From positions 62,001 to 126,000 of the forward strand of contig CAZTNA010000004.1 of NCBI GenBank assembly GCA_964615305.1: 64,000 bases of DNA, read 5' to 3'. The notes under the pieces were generated by a model. It was given only the letters and a program-made list of their open reading frames with translations. It ran no database searches and was not told where the DNA came from. How positions within the stretch are numbered: position 1 is the stretch's first letter; every line of letters starts with the position of its first letter. The position numbers were made by a program, and so were the translations under genes. This DNA comes from Bog-950 sp964615305. Its GTDB lineage: Bacteria > Bacteroidota > Bacteroidia > Chitinophagales > LD1. Of this stretch, positions 1 through 9,008 are shown piece by piece.

Positions 1-67
1 TGTGTGTGGAAATACTTTTTCTAATGTTCTTTCCCCGTTTATTTTCACCCTTGATAAATTACACAAC

Positions 68-892
68 TTGCTTAAAAAGTATTTCAACAAAGTTCTATTA
101 TATAACCTGCTTATAGCTTTAGGCATTTTCATTTTTCTGTTGCTAATTGTTCAGTGGAGTTTAAAATCTTATACACGCCATGGCGAAAGTATTACAGTGC
201 CTGATTTGCGCGGTATGAGTTTCGAGCAAGTAAAATCGGTGCTTTCTGATAACAATTTGGAGTGGCAGGTTATGGATTCTGTGTTCGATATAAGTAAGCC
301 GCCACTCAGTATTGTTGACCAAAACCCTAAACCCAAAGCTAACGTAAAGCAAGGACGAACTATCTATATTACCATTAATGCCACCACAGCACCCGCTACC
401 GAAATTCCTGACTTAATAGGAAGAAGCAGTTTAAAATACGCTAAAATGCAATTAGAGAGCTACGGATTGAAAGTTGGCGAACCAATTTACAAACCCGATC
501 CGCATTTGAACTCTGTTATTGGGTTAATGGTAAACGGAAAGAATGTTACTAAAAAAATGAAAGTGCCTAAAGGAACGGTTGTTACTTTAGTTTTGGGCGA
601 TGGTTTGGGCAACAGTAGAATATCAGTTCCTTATTTGATTGGGCTGCGATACGATGAAGCCGAGTTTAAACTAAAGGGGTATTCGCTTAATGTAGGAGCA
701 GCAATTGTAGATGATGGTGTAAGCGATACTACCGGGGCTATAGTATATAAGCAGAATCCTGCTTTTGGTTCGGGCAATACTATTCGTATAGGCGAGCCTA
801 TTGATTTGTTTTTAGCTAGAGAACTACCGGAAGGCATTGAAGTTGACCCTTCGTTATACGACCAAATGGATTCGGTAGCAACAGAGCCATAA
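68..892 (+). CDS. PASTA-domain membrane-anchored protein
   Basis: The protein has a short cytoplasmic head, one membrane helix at about residues 9-31, and three PASTA repeats at about 42-105, 112-180 and 185-253, each opening with a V/I-P-x-L-x-G motif. PASTA domains bind muropeptides or cell-wall precursors, so the repeats should sit in the periplasm. There is no kinase domain, as is usual for the small PASTA proteins of Bacteroidota. The start is uncertain. The frame is open from a GTG at base 2, but the TTG at 68 puts a typical Lys-rich head directly before the helix and gives 274 residues; a promoter-like TATTTTCA lies at 40-47. A tail of about 20 residues after the last repeat is acidic. 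The family call is secure; the exact role is unknown. Confidence 0.85.
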   Translation: MLKKYFNKVLLYNLLIALGIFIFLLLIVQWSLKSYTRHGESITVPDLRGMSFEQVKSVLSDNNLEWQVMDSVFDISKPPLSIVDQNPKPKANVKQGRTIYITINATTAPATEIPDLIGRSSLKYAKMQLESYGLKVGEPIYKPDPHLNSVIGLMVNGKNVTKKMKVPKGTVVTLVLGDGLGNSRISVPYLIGLRYDEAEFKLKGYSLNVGAAIVDDGVSDTTGAIVYKQNPAFGSGNTIRIGEPIDLFLARELPEGIEVDPSLYDQMDSVATEP

Positions 893-947
893 GAATCCAT
901 CCAATAAAATTTCTTTATTCACGTTTTATACGGCAGATTACCGTTTT

Positions 948-3227
948 ATGCATAAAATATTCATTCCGATATTGTTTCTCTTGATTTTTGTTTCGGCCTT
1001 TGCCCAAGACGAGCAACTATCTGACTTGCCCGCAAATACGAAGTTGTACTACAGCACTAAGCCATTTCAAACAGCAAAGCAACACAAGTATTTAATAGAG
1101 AAAGGATCTGTTATTGTACAAACCGATACGCTTTCACTGCCTTTTGTAGATGATTTTTCTTCAAATAATCTTCGCAGCTATCGCTGGATAGAAAACAATA
1201 TAACTGATACATTTTACAACGTTTTTGGAACCTGCCTTGGGCCTGAAGGTGTTGCTACAGTTAACGGAACTTTTTCAACAGTTAGAGCATGGTACTATTC
1301 TTACGATACTCTCACACATACTATTGATTCAACTTCACAAGATTCAATACGGTTTACATTTTTTGGGCCATCTACGTCTGCATGTTTTCAACAAGCCCCT
1401 CAAACAATAGTTTATTGGAATCAATATTACACATACACTTTCGATTCTGCAGGCCAAAGAACCGACTCTACTTTGGTTACATCTAACACCACCGGCATAG
1501 ATTACTCAGCTGTTGTTTATTTTGCTCAGGCAGAATCAGGGAAACTTTGGTTCGACAACTATGCGTACGTTAACAATACATATCCTGTTAACCCGCCTAC
1601 TATTGGAGTAGCAACGCTCGATGGTTTAAATGAGTTTGGTTTGCCCTACAACGGAAACAGTATTACTACCTACGGCACTGCTGATTACCTTACATCTTTA
1701 CCTATTGACCTCTCTGCTCTGTACCCTCACGACTCAAGTTTGTATTTAAGTTTTTTCTATCAGGCAATGGGCTTGGGCGATTTTCCGGATAAAGATGATA
1801 CACTAATTGTAGAGTTCCGCGACAACAGCGGGCAGTGGAACATTGTTTGGAGCGATACCGGTTACTCGAGTATTGCCAACGTGCCGCAGGTTTTTAAACA
1901 GGTATTGCTGCATGCCGATTCACTTCCGTTTCCTTTAACCTATTACCATAATGCATTTCAGTTTCGTTTTCGCAATAAAGCATCGCTTTATGGTAACAAT
2001 GACCATTGGCATATAGATTATGTTGAGTTTGACAAAAACCGAAGTGCCACCGATAGTTCTATACAGGATATAGCTTTCGTTTATCCTTTCACAACCATAC
2101 TCCGAAATTTTACACAGATGCCTGCCGACCAGTTTAACTATCCGGCTGATTTGTGCGATACAGTTACACTAACCACCCATAACCTTGATCCGAATGCGAA
2201 TAACAACCCACCAGCTACCAATTTTGTAAGAGGGGCTCAAGAGTTCTATCCCAACACAGCAATAGTAGCAACAGATGTGTTGCAAACGTTTAATGCCGCA
2301 AGCGAAAATACTTTAGAAGTTTACCCATCTGCAGATTATAGTTTGTCGTTCACTAACTACCAAATAGATAGCCTGGTGCTTCAAGCGCGCGTATTAGTTA
2401 CTCCGTTTGATAGCCGACCCGGTAATGATACGGTGTATTGTAATCAGAACTTTAGTTCGGTGATGGCTTACGATGACGGAAGCGCTGAAAAGGCTTATGG
2501 AATTTCGGGTGTGGGATTAAAAAAGTTTGGGTATGAGTTTAACTTAAACCAACCAGATACGTTGGCAGGATTTCAGATTCACTTTGCACAGGTTGATGTA
2601 AGTGTTGATGACTTGATATTTAATTTTTATGCATGGGATTCCATAAGACTTAACGATTATACTTTTGACGATGCTACAACCCAAATTTATGCACGCGAAA
2701 ACCAAAAACCTATTTATGTTGATTCAACAAATGGTTTTGCCAGCTACAAATTAGATACTCCCATAGTTGTGCAGAACAAACTTTATTTTGGATGGTCTCA
2801 AAATGATGATCGTAGTTTACAAGTTGGATATGACTTAAACAGTACGCTTGGTAAGCCACACATGTTTCGTTTTACCGGCACCACCTGGAAACCATCTAAC
2901 ATAAACCCTGTTGGTTCACCTATGATTCGGTTGATTTTTGACGGCAACTGGTGGGGAGGAAATACAGGAGTTAGGGATAACTTACAGACAAAACTTCCGC
3001 TTAAAATCTATCCTAATCCAACCAGCGATTTAGTGTATATCGTTACCTCGAAAAAGGATGCCTCATTTACTGCCGTAATTTATGATATGTGGGGGCAGGT
3101 AGTTTCGGAAGCAGAAATTATTGATAATACTGTGTCATTAGGCAACCTGCCTAGCGGAACATATATCTTGCGAATTTTAGACCGCAATACTGGTAACGGG
3201 TATCCTTTCAGAGTTATAAAATTGTAA
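948..3227 (+). CDS. T9SS type A sorting-domain secreted protein
   Basis: A 759-residue secreted protein. A signal peptide covers about residues 1-19 (hydrophobic core, then AFAQ). The long middle part has no catalytic motif I recognise; it is rich in Asp, Ser, Thr and aromatic residues, as in beta-sandwich adhesins. The last 75 or so residues form a type A T9SS C-terminal domain: an IYPNPTSD start, a central VVSEAEI strand, and a GTYILRI strand close to the end. This domain directs export through the outer membrane by PorU-dependent sorting. The gene follows the PASTA gene by 55 bases and precedes the DCC-family gene by 4, so the three may be cotranscribed. The substrate or ligand is unknown. 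Confidence 0.85.
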   Translation: MHKIFIPILFLLIFVSAFAQDEQLSDLPANTKLYYSTKPFQTAKQHKYLIEKGSVIVQTDTLSLPFVDDFSSNNLRSYRWIENNITDTFYNVFGTCLGPEGVATVNGTFSTVRAWYYSYDTLTHTIDSTSQDSIRFTFFGPSTSACFQQAPQTIVYWNQYYTYTFDSAGQRTDSTLVTSNTTGIDYSAVVYFAQAESGKLWFDNYAYVNNTYPVNPPTIGVATLDGLNEFGLPYNGNSITTYGTADYLTSLPIDLSALYPHDSSLYLSFFYQAMGLGDFPDKDDTLIVEFRDNSGQWNIVWSDTGYSSIANVPQVFKQVLLHADSLPFPLTYYHNAFQFRFRNKASLYGNNDHWHIDYVEFDKNRSATDSSIQDIAFVYPFTTILRNFTQMPADQFNYPADLCDTVTLTTHNLDPNANNNPPATNFVRGAQEFYPNTAIVATDVLQTFNAASENTLEVYPSADYSLSFTNYQIDSLVLQARVLVTPFDSRPGNDTVYCNQNFSSVMAYDDGSAEKAYGISGVGLKKFGYEFNLNQPDTLAGFQIHFAQVDVSVDDLIFNFYAWDSIRLNDYTFDDATTQIYARENQKPIYVDSTNGFASYKLDTPIVVQNKLYFGWSQNDDRSLQVGYDLNSTLGKPHMFRFTGTTWKPSNINPVGSPMIRLIFDGNWWGGNTGVRDNLQTKLPLKIYPNPTSDLVYIVTSKKDASFTAVIYDMWGQVVSEAEIIDNTVSLGNLPSGTYILRILDRNTGNGYPFRVIKL

Positions 3228-3231
3228 GACT

Positions 3232-3624
3232 GTGAAAGTTATTCTGTTCGATGGTGTATGTAACCTTTGTAACAGCTCTATAAACTGGGTAATAGACCGC
3301 GATTACTCTGATCAATTTAAATTTTCGGCACTTCAGTCGGCTTACGGCAAAACCGTCATTGAAAAATTTCATCTGCAAGGCGATTTTATGGACACAGTTC
3401 TGCTGATAGATGACGAAAAAATACAGCAGCGTTCTGATGCTGTAATTGAAATACTGCGTGCGTTGGGTGGTGTATATTCTCTGGCCGTTGTATTTTATAC
3501 GGTTCCTAGCTTTCTTCGAAATGGATTTTACAATCTTATTGCCAGTAATCGCTACAAATGGTTTGGCAAACAAGACGCTTGCCGCGTGGCTACACCTGAT
3601 TTGGAGGGCAAATTTTTAGAATAG
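3232..3624 (+). CDS. DCC-family thiol-disulfide oxidoreductase-like protein (DUF393)
   Basis: A 130-residue protein that opens with the family motif: FDGVCNLC, a DxxCxxC arrangement at residues 6-12. The DCC/DUF393 family is predicted to be thioredoxin-like, and its members are assumed to handle thiol-disulfide exchange, but no substrate is firmly known. There is no signal peptide. A hydrophobic stretch around residues 75-95 is family-typical. The start is a GTG only 4 bases after the stop of the preceding secreted-protein gene, which suggests translational coupling. The stop lies 11 bases from the end of the convergent dapF. Confidence 0.85.
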   Translation: MKVILFDGVCNLCNSSINWVIDRDYSDQFKFSALQSAYGKTVIEKFHLQGDFMDTVLLIDDEKIQQRSDAVIEILRALGGVYSLAVVFYTVPSFLRNGFYNLIASNRYKWFGKQDACRVATPDLEGKFLE

Positions 3625-3635
3625 CCATCCGTTTA

Positions 3636-4418
3636 TCAGTATTCAATTGTACCATCGAACACTTTTACAGCCGAACCAATCAAAAATATATTGCTAAACC
3701 CCTCTCCATTCCTTGTAAAGGTTACTTGCAAATGGCCACCAGGCGTTTCAATATTCATGGAAGAAATATCTATGTCGTTATTCAGAGCAGTAGCTAATGC
3801 AGACGCAACAACTCCAGTGCCGCAAGAAAGTGTTTCATCTTCAACGCCACGTTCATAAGTGCGAACAAAAATCGAGTTGCTGTTTTTCTTTTCCACAAAG
3901 TTTACGTTGATACCTCCTTGCGACACATAAGGTTCTGCATAACGGATAGTGCGTGCTTCTTCTGTAGTATTCACAACTTTAGCATTTTCAGTAAATCGAA
4001 CAAAGTGGGGTGAGCCTGTGTTCATTACAATTCCATTGTGAAGTTTAGAAATTGTCAGAACGTCACACATTTTAAGCGATACACTGCCGTTAGAAAGTAT
4101 CTTGCCTTCGTGGCTGCCATCTACAGCCTTAAAAGAACAAGTGTTATCAATCAAGCCCAGGTCATGTGCAAACTGAATAATACACCGGCCACCGTTGCCG
4201 CACATGCTGCTTTCGCGCCCATCTCTATTAAAATACACCATCTCAAAATCAAACTTTGACTTTTCTTGTAAAAAAATTAAACCATCTGCGCCTATTCCGA
4301 ATCTGCGGTTGCATAATTTTTCGATAACAGATACATTTGCGGTTAAACCATATTGCCGGTTATCAATCAAAATAAAATCGTTGCCGGTACCTTGATACTT
4401 GTAAAATTTAACGGTCAT
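3636..4418 (-). CDS. dapF: Diaminopimelate epimerase
   Basis: Interconverts LL- and meso-diaminopimelate, the penultimate step of lysine synthesis and the source of the cross-linking residue of peptidoglycan; cytoplasmic. At 260 residues it is normal for the family. Both catalytic cysteines are visible: C73 in SMCGNGGRC and C199 in LSCGTGV. Other family motifs are GTGNDF near the N-terminus and GSPHFV in the middle. The gene stands alone between two plus-strand genes. It converges on the DCC gene and diverges from the HtrA gene, with only 96 bases between the two start codons, so the promoter regions must be packed together there. Confidence 0.97.
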   Translation of the reverse strand: MTVKFYKYQGTGNDFILIDNRQYGLTANVSVIEKLCNRRFGIGADGLIFLQEKSKFDFEMVYFNRDGRESSMCGNGGRCIIQFAHDLGLIDNTCSFKAVDGSHEGKILSNGSVSLKMCDVLTISKLHNGIVMNTGSPHFVRFTENAKVVNTTEEARTIRYAEPYVSQGGINVNFVEKKNSNSIFVRTYERGVEDETLSCGTGVVASALATALNNDIDISSMNIETPGGHLQVTFTRNGEGFSNIFLIGSAVKVFDGTIEY

Positions 4419-4450
4419 TATAGGTTGCTGTTAAAACGTTTTAATACAGT

Positions 4451-4482
4451 TTGGTTTCTATGCTTAAATGCCAATAACTTTG
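4451..4482 (+). promoter_or_regulatory. Candidate Bacteroidota-type promoter for htrA
   Basis: TAACTTTG at 4475-4482 fits the TAnnTTTG -7 element. A TTG at 4451-4453 lies 21 bases upstream, two more than the ideal spacing. The start codon at 4515 follows by 32 bases. The spacing makes this a moderate call. Confidence 0.5.
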
Positions 4483-4514
4483 CGGGGCATTCGTTTTCAA
4501 AACAAATAAAACTA

Positions 4515-6014
4515 ATGGTTATGAACAGTATGAAAAAAATAGCATTTACCGCTATAGTAGCATTTGTCAGCGCATTTGCTGCGGTTGCTACATTTAATTA
4601 TTTTGGAGTGTTTAATCAGCAGGTATCTATTGTGCAAGAACAGACACCAGCGCAGTTGGCTAATTTTACAATTAGCAATGCGGCACAGCCAATAGACCTT
4701 CGCTATGCTGCAGCCACAGCTACACCTACTGTGGTGCACATAAAATCTACCATGAAAGTGGAGAAAACCTCCATGCGTGGCAATGATCCATTTCAAGATT
4801 TTTTCGGAAATGACTTCTTCCGATACTTCCACGGCCCAAACCCATACCAAAACCAACCTCAGGTGGGTACAGGTTCAGGTGTTATTGTTTCATCAGATGG
4901 CTATATTGTAACTAACAACCACGTAATAGATAATGCAGATGAAATTGAGGTAATGATGAACAGTAACAAGTCATACAAGGCAAAACTTGTAGGCAAAGAT
5001 GCTGATACTGACTTGGCGTTGCTTAAAGTAGATGCCAAAGATTTGCCGGCAGTGAGCTTTGCAAACTCAGACTCGGTTCTTATTGGAGAATGGGTAATGG
5101 CTGTAGGAAATCCATTTAATTTGGAGTCAACAGTTACAGCAGGTATTGTAAGTGCCAAAGGCAGAAATATCAGCTTATTGGGTAGTGCACAAGAACAAAA
5201 GAGCACAGCCATAGAATCATTTATTCAAACCGATGCTGCAGTGAACCCGGGAAATAGCGGTGGTGCGTTGGTAAATGTAAATGGAGAGCTAGTTGGTATC
5301 AACACAGCTATAGCTTCGCCTACCGGTTCGTATGCGGGGTATTCGTTTGCGGTGCCTTCTAATATTGTAAAGAAGGTAATTTTCGATTTGCAGAAATATG
5401 GGGTTACGCAACGTGGATTTTTAGGAGTAACTATACGCACCATGGATGATAAAACCGCACAAGATCTTGGTTTTGATAAACCCATGGGTGTGTATATTGA
5501 CGGTGTAAACAAAGGATCTGCTGCCGAAGAAGCAGGTTTGAAAAACAAAGATGTGATTACTAAGATAAACGGAGTAGCGGTAAACTCTTCTCCCGAGTTG
5601 CAAGAACAGGTAGCAAAGTATCGCCCTGCCGACAATATTAAAGTAGAGTATATACGCAATGGTAAAAGTGAAACCACAACGGTGCAACTTAAAAACAAGT
5701 ATAACACAGTTGCCAGGGTAGATAACACAAAGGATATTCTAAACGTATTAGGAGTGAAAGTAGAGAATCTTACACCTCAGGAACTACGAAGTTTTGGCTT
5801 GCAGGGTGGTGTTAAAGTAATGGATTTGCAAAATGGCAAGTTGTCTGAGTTTACCGATATCCGCAAGGGTTTTATCATCACTCAAATTGACGATGAGCCG
5901 GTGCAGAACGTAGATGACTTTGTAAACATACTAAAGAGTAAAAATGGAAAAGTATTGGTTGAAGGTATTTACCCAAACAAACCGATGAGTTACCTGTATG
6001 CGTTTAGAATGTAA
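4515..6014 (+). CDS. htrA: HtrA/Deg-family periplasmic serine protease with two PDZ domains
   Basis: An envelope quality-control protease that degrades or refolds misfolded exported proteins. An N-terminal signal or anchor segment lies at about residues 7-28. The trypsin-like domain carries the full triad: H136 in NNHVID, D166 in DTDLALLK and S248 in GNSGGALV. Two PDZ domains follow, the first opening at GFLGVTI and the second, more divergent, in the last 100 residues. It has 499 residues from the ATG at 4515; ATGs at 4521 and 4530 are alternatives. The reading frame stays open upstream to 4353, but that stretch holds the promoter and part of dapF. A Gly/Asn/Phe-rich loop before the protease domain resembles the LA loop of DegP. 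The final tail reads as an ordinary PDZ end. Confidence 0.95.
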   Translation: MVMNSMKKIAFTAIVAFVSAFAAVATFNYFGVFNQQVSIVQEQTPAQLANFTISNAAQPIDLRYAAATATPTVVHIKSTMKVEKTSMRGNDPFQDFFGNDFFRYFHGPNPYQNQPQVGTGSGVIVSSDGYIVTNNHVIDNADEIEVMMNSNKSYKAKLVGKDADTDLALLKVDAKDLPAVSFANSDSVLIGEWVMAVGNPFNLESTVTAGIVSAKGRNISLLGSAQEQKSTAIESFIQTDAAVNPGNSGGALVNVNGELVGINTAIASPTGSYAGYSFAVPSNIVKKVIFDLQKYGVTQRGFLGVTIRTMDDKTAQDLGFDKPMGVYIDGVNKGSAAEEAGLKNKDVITKINGVAVNSSPELQEQVAKYRPADNIKVEYIRNGKSETTTVQLKNKYNTVARVDNTKDILNVLGVKVENLTPQELRSFGLQGGVKVMDLQNGKLSEFTDIRKGFIITQIDDEPVQNVDDFVNILKSKNGKVLVEGIYPNKPMSYLYAFRM

Positions 6015-6038
6015 TGTTAGTTAGGTGTTAACTGGCGC

Positions 6039-6069
6039 AAAGGGGGTTGAAAGGAATTCAGCCCCTTTT
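6039..6069. terminator. Bidirectional hairpin between htrA and pyrB
   Basis: AAAGGGG at 6039-6045 pairs with CCCCTTT at 6062-6068, with more partial pairing inside (TTGA with TCA). The stem is flanked by A-runs on one side and T-runs on the other, so it can end transcription from both convergent genes. Confidence 0.7.
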
Positions 6070-6092
6070 CATTTCGTGAAGTTAGAGCTAAC

Positions 6093-7016
6093 TTAATTTC
6101 TACCGGCAAGCAAATATAAAACAGCCATCCGGATAGCTACCCCGTTCTCTACCTGTTGAAGTATCAGTGATTGTTTAGAGTCTGCTACATCGCTGCTTAA
6201 CTCTATACCTCTATTGATTGGGCCGGGGTGCATTATACTTATTGATTTGCTTACGGAATTGAGCAACTCTTTGTTGATGCCATAAAAGAGGGAGTATTCG
6301 CGTAGCGATGGAATAAATCTTGTATCCATACGTTCGAGCTGTATGCGAAGTACGTTGGCAACATCGCACCACTCCAGGGCTTTTTTTAAGTTAGGTTCAA
6401 AAGTAACATCAAGATTCTCTATGTATTTAGGAATCAAAGTAGGAGGCCCACATACTTTTACTTTTGCTCCCATTTTTTTCATGAGTGGAATATCGGAACC
6501 TGCCACACGGGAGTGTTTAATGTCTCCTACTATCAGGTAGTTGAGTCCTTTCAACTCGCCAAACTTTTCTTTTACAGAGTAGCCGTCTAGTAAACCTTGT
6601 GTAGGGTGTTCGTGCGTGCCGTCACCGGCATTTACCACATTGGCATCAATATGCTTCGAAACAAACTCGGCAGCTCCTGAACTGGAATGGCGTATTACCA
6701 CCATATCTACTTTCATGGCAAGTATGTTGCGCACTGTATCCAGAAGTGTTTCACCTTTCTTAACCGATGACCCGGAAGCGGAAAAATTTATAGTGTCGGC
6801 ACTCAATCTTTTTTCAGCTAACTCAAACGAAATTCTTGTTCTTGTTGAATCTTCGAAAAACAGATTGGCGATGGTGATGTCTCTCAGCGAAGGAACTTTC
6901 TTAATAGGTCGCTGAAGAATATCTTTAAAATTATCAGCGGTTTGAAAAATGAGTTCAATGTCCTGCTTCGTTAAGTTTTTTAAACCCGTAAGATGCTTTT
7001 GGCTTAGTGCACTCAT
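6093..7016 (-). CDS. pyrB: Aspartate carbamoyltransferase, catalytic subunit
   Basis: Condenses carbamoyl phosphate with aspartate, the first committed step of pyrimidine synthesis; cytoplasmic. The 307 residues match the catalytic chain. The carbamoyl-phosphate loop S57-T-R-T-R is intact and the HPTQ motif sits at 137-140. A conserved HPGP near residue 263 (IMHPGPINRG) belongs to the aspartate-binding 240s loop. No pyrI regulatory chain is adjacent. The gene lies 18 bases after pyrR on the same strand, so they are almost certainly cotranscribed, and it ends at a shared hairpin with htrA. Confidence 0.97.
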   Translation of the reverse strand: MSALSQKHLTGLKNLTKQDIELIFQTADNFKDILQRPIKKVPSLRDITIANLFFEDSTRTRISFELAEKRLSADTINFSASGSSVKKGETLLDTVRNILAMKVDMVVIRHSSSGAAEFVSKHIDANVVNAGDGTHEHPTQGLLDGYSVKEKFGELKGLNYLIVGDIKHSRVAGSDIPLMKKMGAKVKVCGPPTLIPKYIENLDVTFEPNLKKALEWCDVANVLRIQLERMDTRFIPSLREYSLFYGINKELLNSVSKSISIMHPGPINRGIELSSDVADSKQSLILQQVENGVAIRMAVLYLLAGRN

Positions 7017-7034
7017 TTTATGTTGGTTCTTTTG

Positions 7035-7580
7035 TCAATTTTCGTCTATCGTCATTGAAACTTTATCGGCTCCATCGGTTTCTTTCCACTCTACTTTTAC
7101 TTTTTCGGAAGTAATGGAGTCAATCACTTTGCCTACATACTTTGCCTGAATGGGCAGATGGCGTTGTAGTCGTCTGTCAATAAGCACAAGTAATTCTACA
7201 TCGGCAGGTCTGCCGTAAGCAAGCATAGCATCTAACGCAGCACGAATAGTTCTGCCGGTGTAAAGCACATCATCTACCAGTACAATATTCTTGCCTTCGA
7301 GCGAAAACTCAATATCAGTTTCATCGGCAATCATGGGTTTGCTTTTTAGTCGGACATCGTCCCGGTGAAAAGTAATGTCGAGTTTACCGTAAGGTATGTC
7401 CTTTGTCTTTAGAATCTCTGACAACTTCTTGTGTATGCGATTAGCCAAAAAAACGCCACGTGGCTGCACCCCAATAATTACAGACTCCGAAAAGTCTTTG
7501 TGTTGTTCTATTAATTGATGGCAAAGGCGGGTAATAGTTAGGTCGAGCTTTTTGCTATCGAGTATAACGCGCGGCTGCAT
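7035..7580 (-). CDS. pyrR: PyrR: pyrimidine regulator / uracil phosphoribosyltransferase
   Basis: The family binds UMP and pyr mRNA in Firmicutes and has uracil phosphoribosyltransferase activity. The PRPP loop VDDVLYTGRT is complete, and GVQPRGVFLA near residue 42 is a family signature. The length of 181 residues is normal. It sits directly upstream of pyrB. A -7 promoter element lies 16 bases before the ATG, so the leader is too short for the RNA attenuator that PyrR controls in Bacillus. Either it acts elsewhere or it works mainly as an enzyme here. Confidence 0.95.
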   Translation of the reverse strand: MQPRVILDSKKLDLTITRLCHQLIEQHKDFSESVIIGVQPRGVFLANRIHKKLSEILKTKDIPYGKLDITFHRDDVRLKSKPMIADETDIEFSLEGKNIVLVDDVLYTGRTIRAALDAMLAYGRPADVELLVLIDRRLQRHLPIQAKYVGKVIDSITSEKVKVEWKETDGADKVSMTIDEN

Positions 7581-7596
7581 CGTTGGTTTAATTGGG

Positions 7597-7604
7597 CAAA
7601 TATA
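7597..7604 (-). promoter_or_regulatory. -7 promoter element for pyrR-pyrB
   Basis: On the minus strand this reads TATATTTG, an exact TAnnTTTG. It ends 16 bases before the pyrR start. No TTG lies at the ideal upstream spacing, so only the -7 half is supported. Confidence 0.5.
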
Positions 7605-7641
7605 AGAGCGTAATTTAAATGGAGAAAGAAAGTATCATTAT

Positions 7642-8319
7642 TCAGTTGGCAGTTGTAACTGTTGTTTGAAAAACTTTTTCAAAAGCGGCAATAAACCTAG
7701 TTTTATACTCATGAAACGAAACCACACTCCTTAACTCATTTTGCAGAGATGTGGTGCCTTTGCCCTGTAACCCGCAAGGGGTAATTTTGCCAAAATAACT
7801 AAGATCAGTGTTCACGTTAACGGCTATACCATGCATAGTTACATTTCTACTTGCTTTAACTCCAATAGCACCAATTTTTCTATCTTGTGTTCTAACATCT
7901 CCTTTTAGCCAAATTCCAGCTGCGCCATCAAGCCTTTCTCCTTTCAGTTTATATGGCTCCAGAGATTGAATAATACATTCTTCCAGCAACAAGATGTATT
8001 GCGCTAACCCAATGTGCAGCAAATCCAAATCAAGCACAGGATAAACAACCAACTGTCCCGGGCCATGAAACGTAACATCGCCACCGCGGTTTACATGGTA
8101 AAACTCTGCATTCATTTCGTTGTCGCTTACTAAAATGTTTTCTCGTTTGCCACTTTTGCCCAATGTAAACACTGGCGTGTGCTCACAAAGTATCAAATAG
8201 TTGGCTGTTTGTGTGGCCTGCAGTTTCGCTTCTATGTTTTTATTGAAAAGCAACTCCTGCACAGAAAGAACTTCGAGATATGGCTTTAAGCCAAGGTCGA
8301 GAACTTGAATGTGGTTCAT
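7642..8319 (-). CDS. lipB: Octanoyltransferase (lipoate biosynthesis)
   Basis: Transfers octanoyl from acyl carrier protein to the lipoyl domains of pyruvate and 2-oxoglutarate dehydrogenases and the glycine cleavage H protein. The LipB signature RGGDVTFHGPGQ is at residues 78-89. The catalytic lysine K148 (RKIGAIG) and cysteine C182 (TPCGLQG) are both present. At 225 residues it is full length. Its ATG overlaps the stop of the upstream unknown gene by 4 bases (ATGA), which implies translational coupling. No lipA is in the window. Confidence 0.96.
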   Translation of the reverse strand: MNHIQVLDLGLKPYLEVLSVQELLFNKNIEAKLQATQTANYLILCEHTPVFTLGKSGKRENILVSDNEMNAEFYHVNRGGDVTFHGPGQLVVYPVLDLDLLHIGLAQYILLLEECIIQSLEPYKLKGERLDGAAGIWLKGDVRTQDRKIGAIGVKASRNVTMHGIAVNVNTDLSYFGKITPCGLQGKGTTSLQNELRSVVSFHEYKTRFIAAFEKVFQTTVTTAN

Positions 8320-9008
8320 CTTAACTTCTTCAGTTGTTCGCGAAGCCGCTTGCGCTCTTCTTTAGCTGAATCATCCAGTCGGTTATAAGCACGGTGAAGA
8401 CCATTATTTAATCGTTCAACACCCTTTGAGTAGTTGTCAAGATAAACTGACTGGTAAAATGGGAAGGGTTCTTTTAGCTGTGTTAAAGTAGTATCAGAAA
8501 TAAAAACCACACTGGTAGATGCGGCCGATGAAGTAGCTTCTGTGTAGTTTACGTTCTTGTAATGGTATTCGTCAGGCCGCATATTACTTGTGATTAATCC
8601 GTACTCTGCAATCAGAAAATACTTTTGAGTCAAATGAACGGTAGTGTCAACTCCTAAGGTATCGTTCAAAAAAATATTTTGCTTACCTGCCAGCAAGTTG
8701 TCTGTGTTTTTAGCGTAGATGAAATAAACTTTGCAGTAGTCGAAGTAGGTTCTGAAAGCATCCGATAGCTTTTGGTTTTGCTTTCTCCTTTCTTCAGTAA
8801 GGCGGTCTGCTAATTCTACCTGTCCCGCTTTACGATACGAATCAATTGATCTATCGTTAGTTTTCAATCGAACAACCAATGCACCTGTTCTTAAACTTTC
8901 TAGTTGCTGTATAGCTAAACTACGATTGCTTACGTTGCTTTGGGCATTAACAATAAAGTTTAAGCATACGGCCATTGACAACATCCAAACTTTCACTGTT
9001 TGCATCAT
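8316..9008 (-). CDS. Unknown secreted protein, coupled to coaD and lipB
   Basis: I do not recognise the family. The 230-residue product starts with a clear signal peptide (about residues 1-22, ending VNAQS), so it should be exported. The rest is soluble and charged. A Lys/Arg/Glu-rich helical segment at about 50-90 (LADRLTEERRKQNQKL) and a basic coiled tail rich in KEERKRLREQL flank a middle part with many Tyr and Thr residues. It overlaps coaD upstream and lipB downstream by 4 bases each (ATGA), so it is translated in series with two metabolic genes. That says more about genome packing than about function. The start could also be the next codon, a second ATG. Confidence 0.8.
   Translation of the reverse strand: MMQTVKVWMLSMAVCLNFIVNAQSNVSNRSLAIQQLESLRTGALVVRLKTNDRSIDSYRKAGQVELADRLTEERRKQNQKLSDAFRTYFDYCKVYFIYAKNTDNLLAGKQNIFLNDTLGVDTTVHLTQKYFLIAEYGLITSNMRPDEYHYKNVNYTEATSSAASTSVVFISDTTLTQLKEPFPFYQSVYLDNYSKGVERLNNGLHRAYNRLDDSAKEERKRLREQLKKLR

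Noticed and set aside
5225..5728. 167-codon open frame on the minus strand inside the HtrA gene
   Set aside because: It lies fully opposite a well-supported protease domain, has no family likeness and no promoter; it is a shadow of the coding bias.
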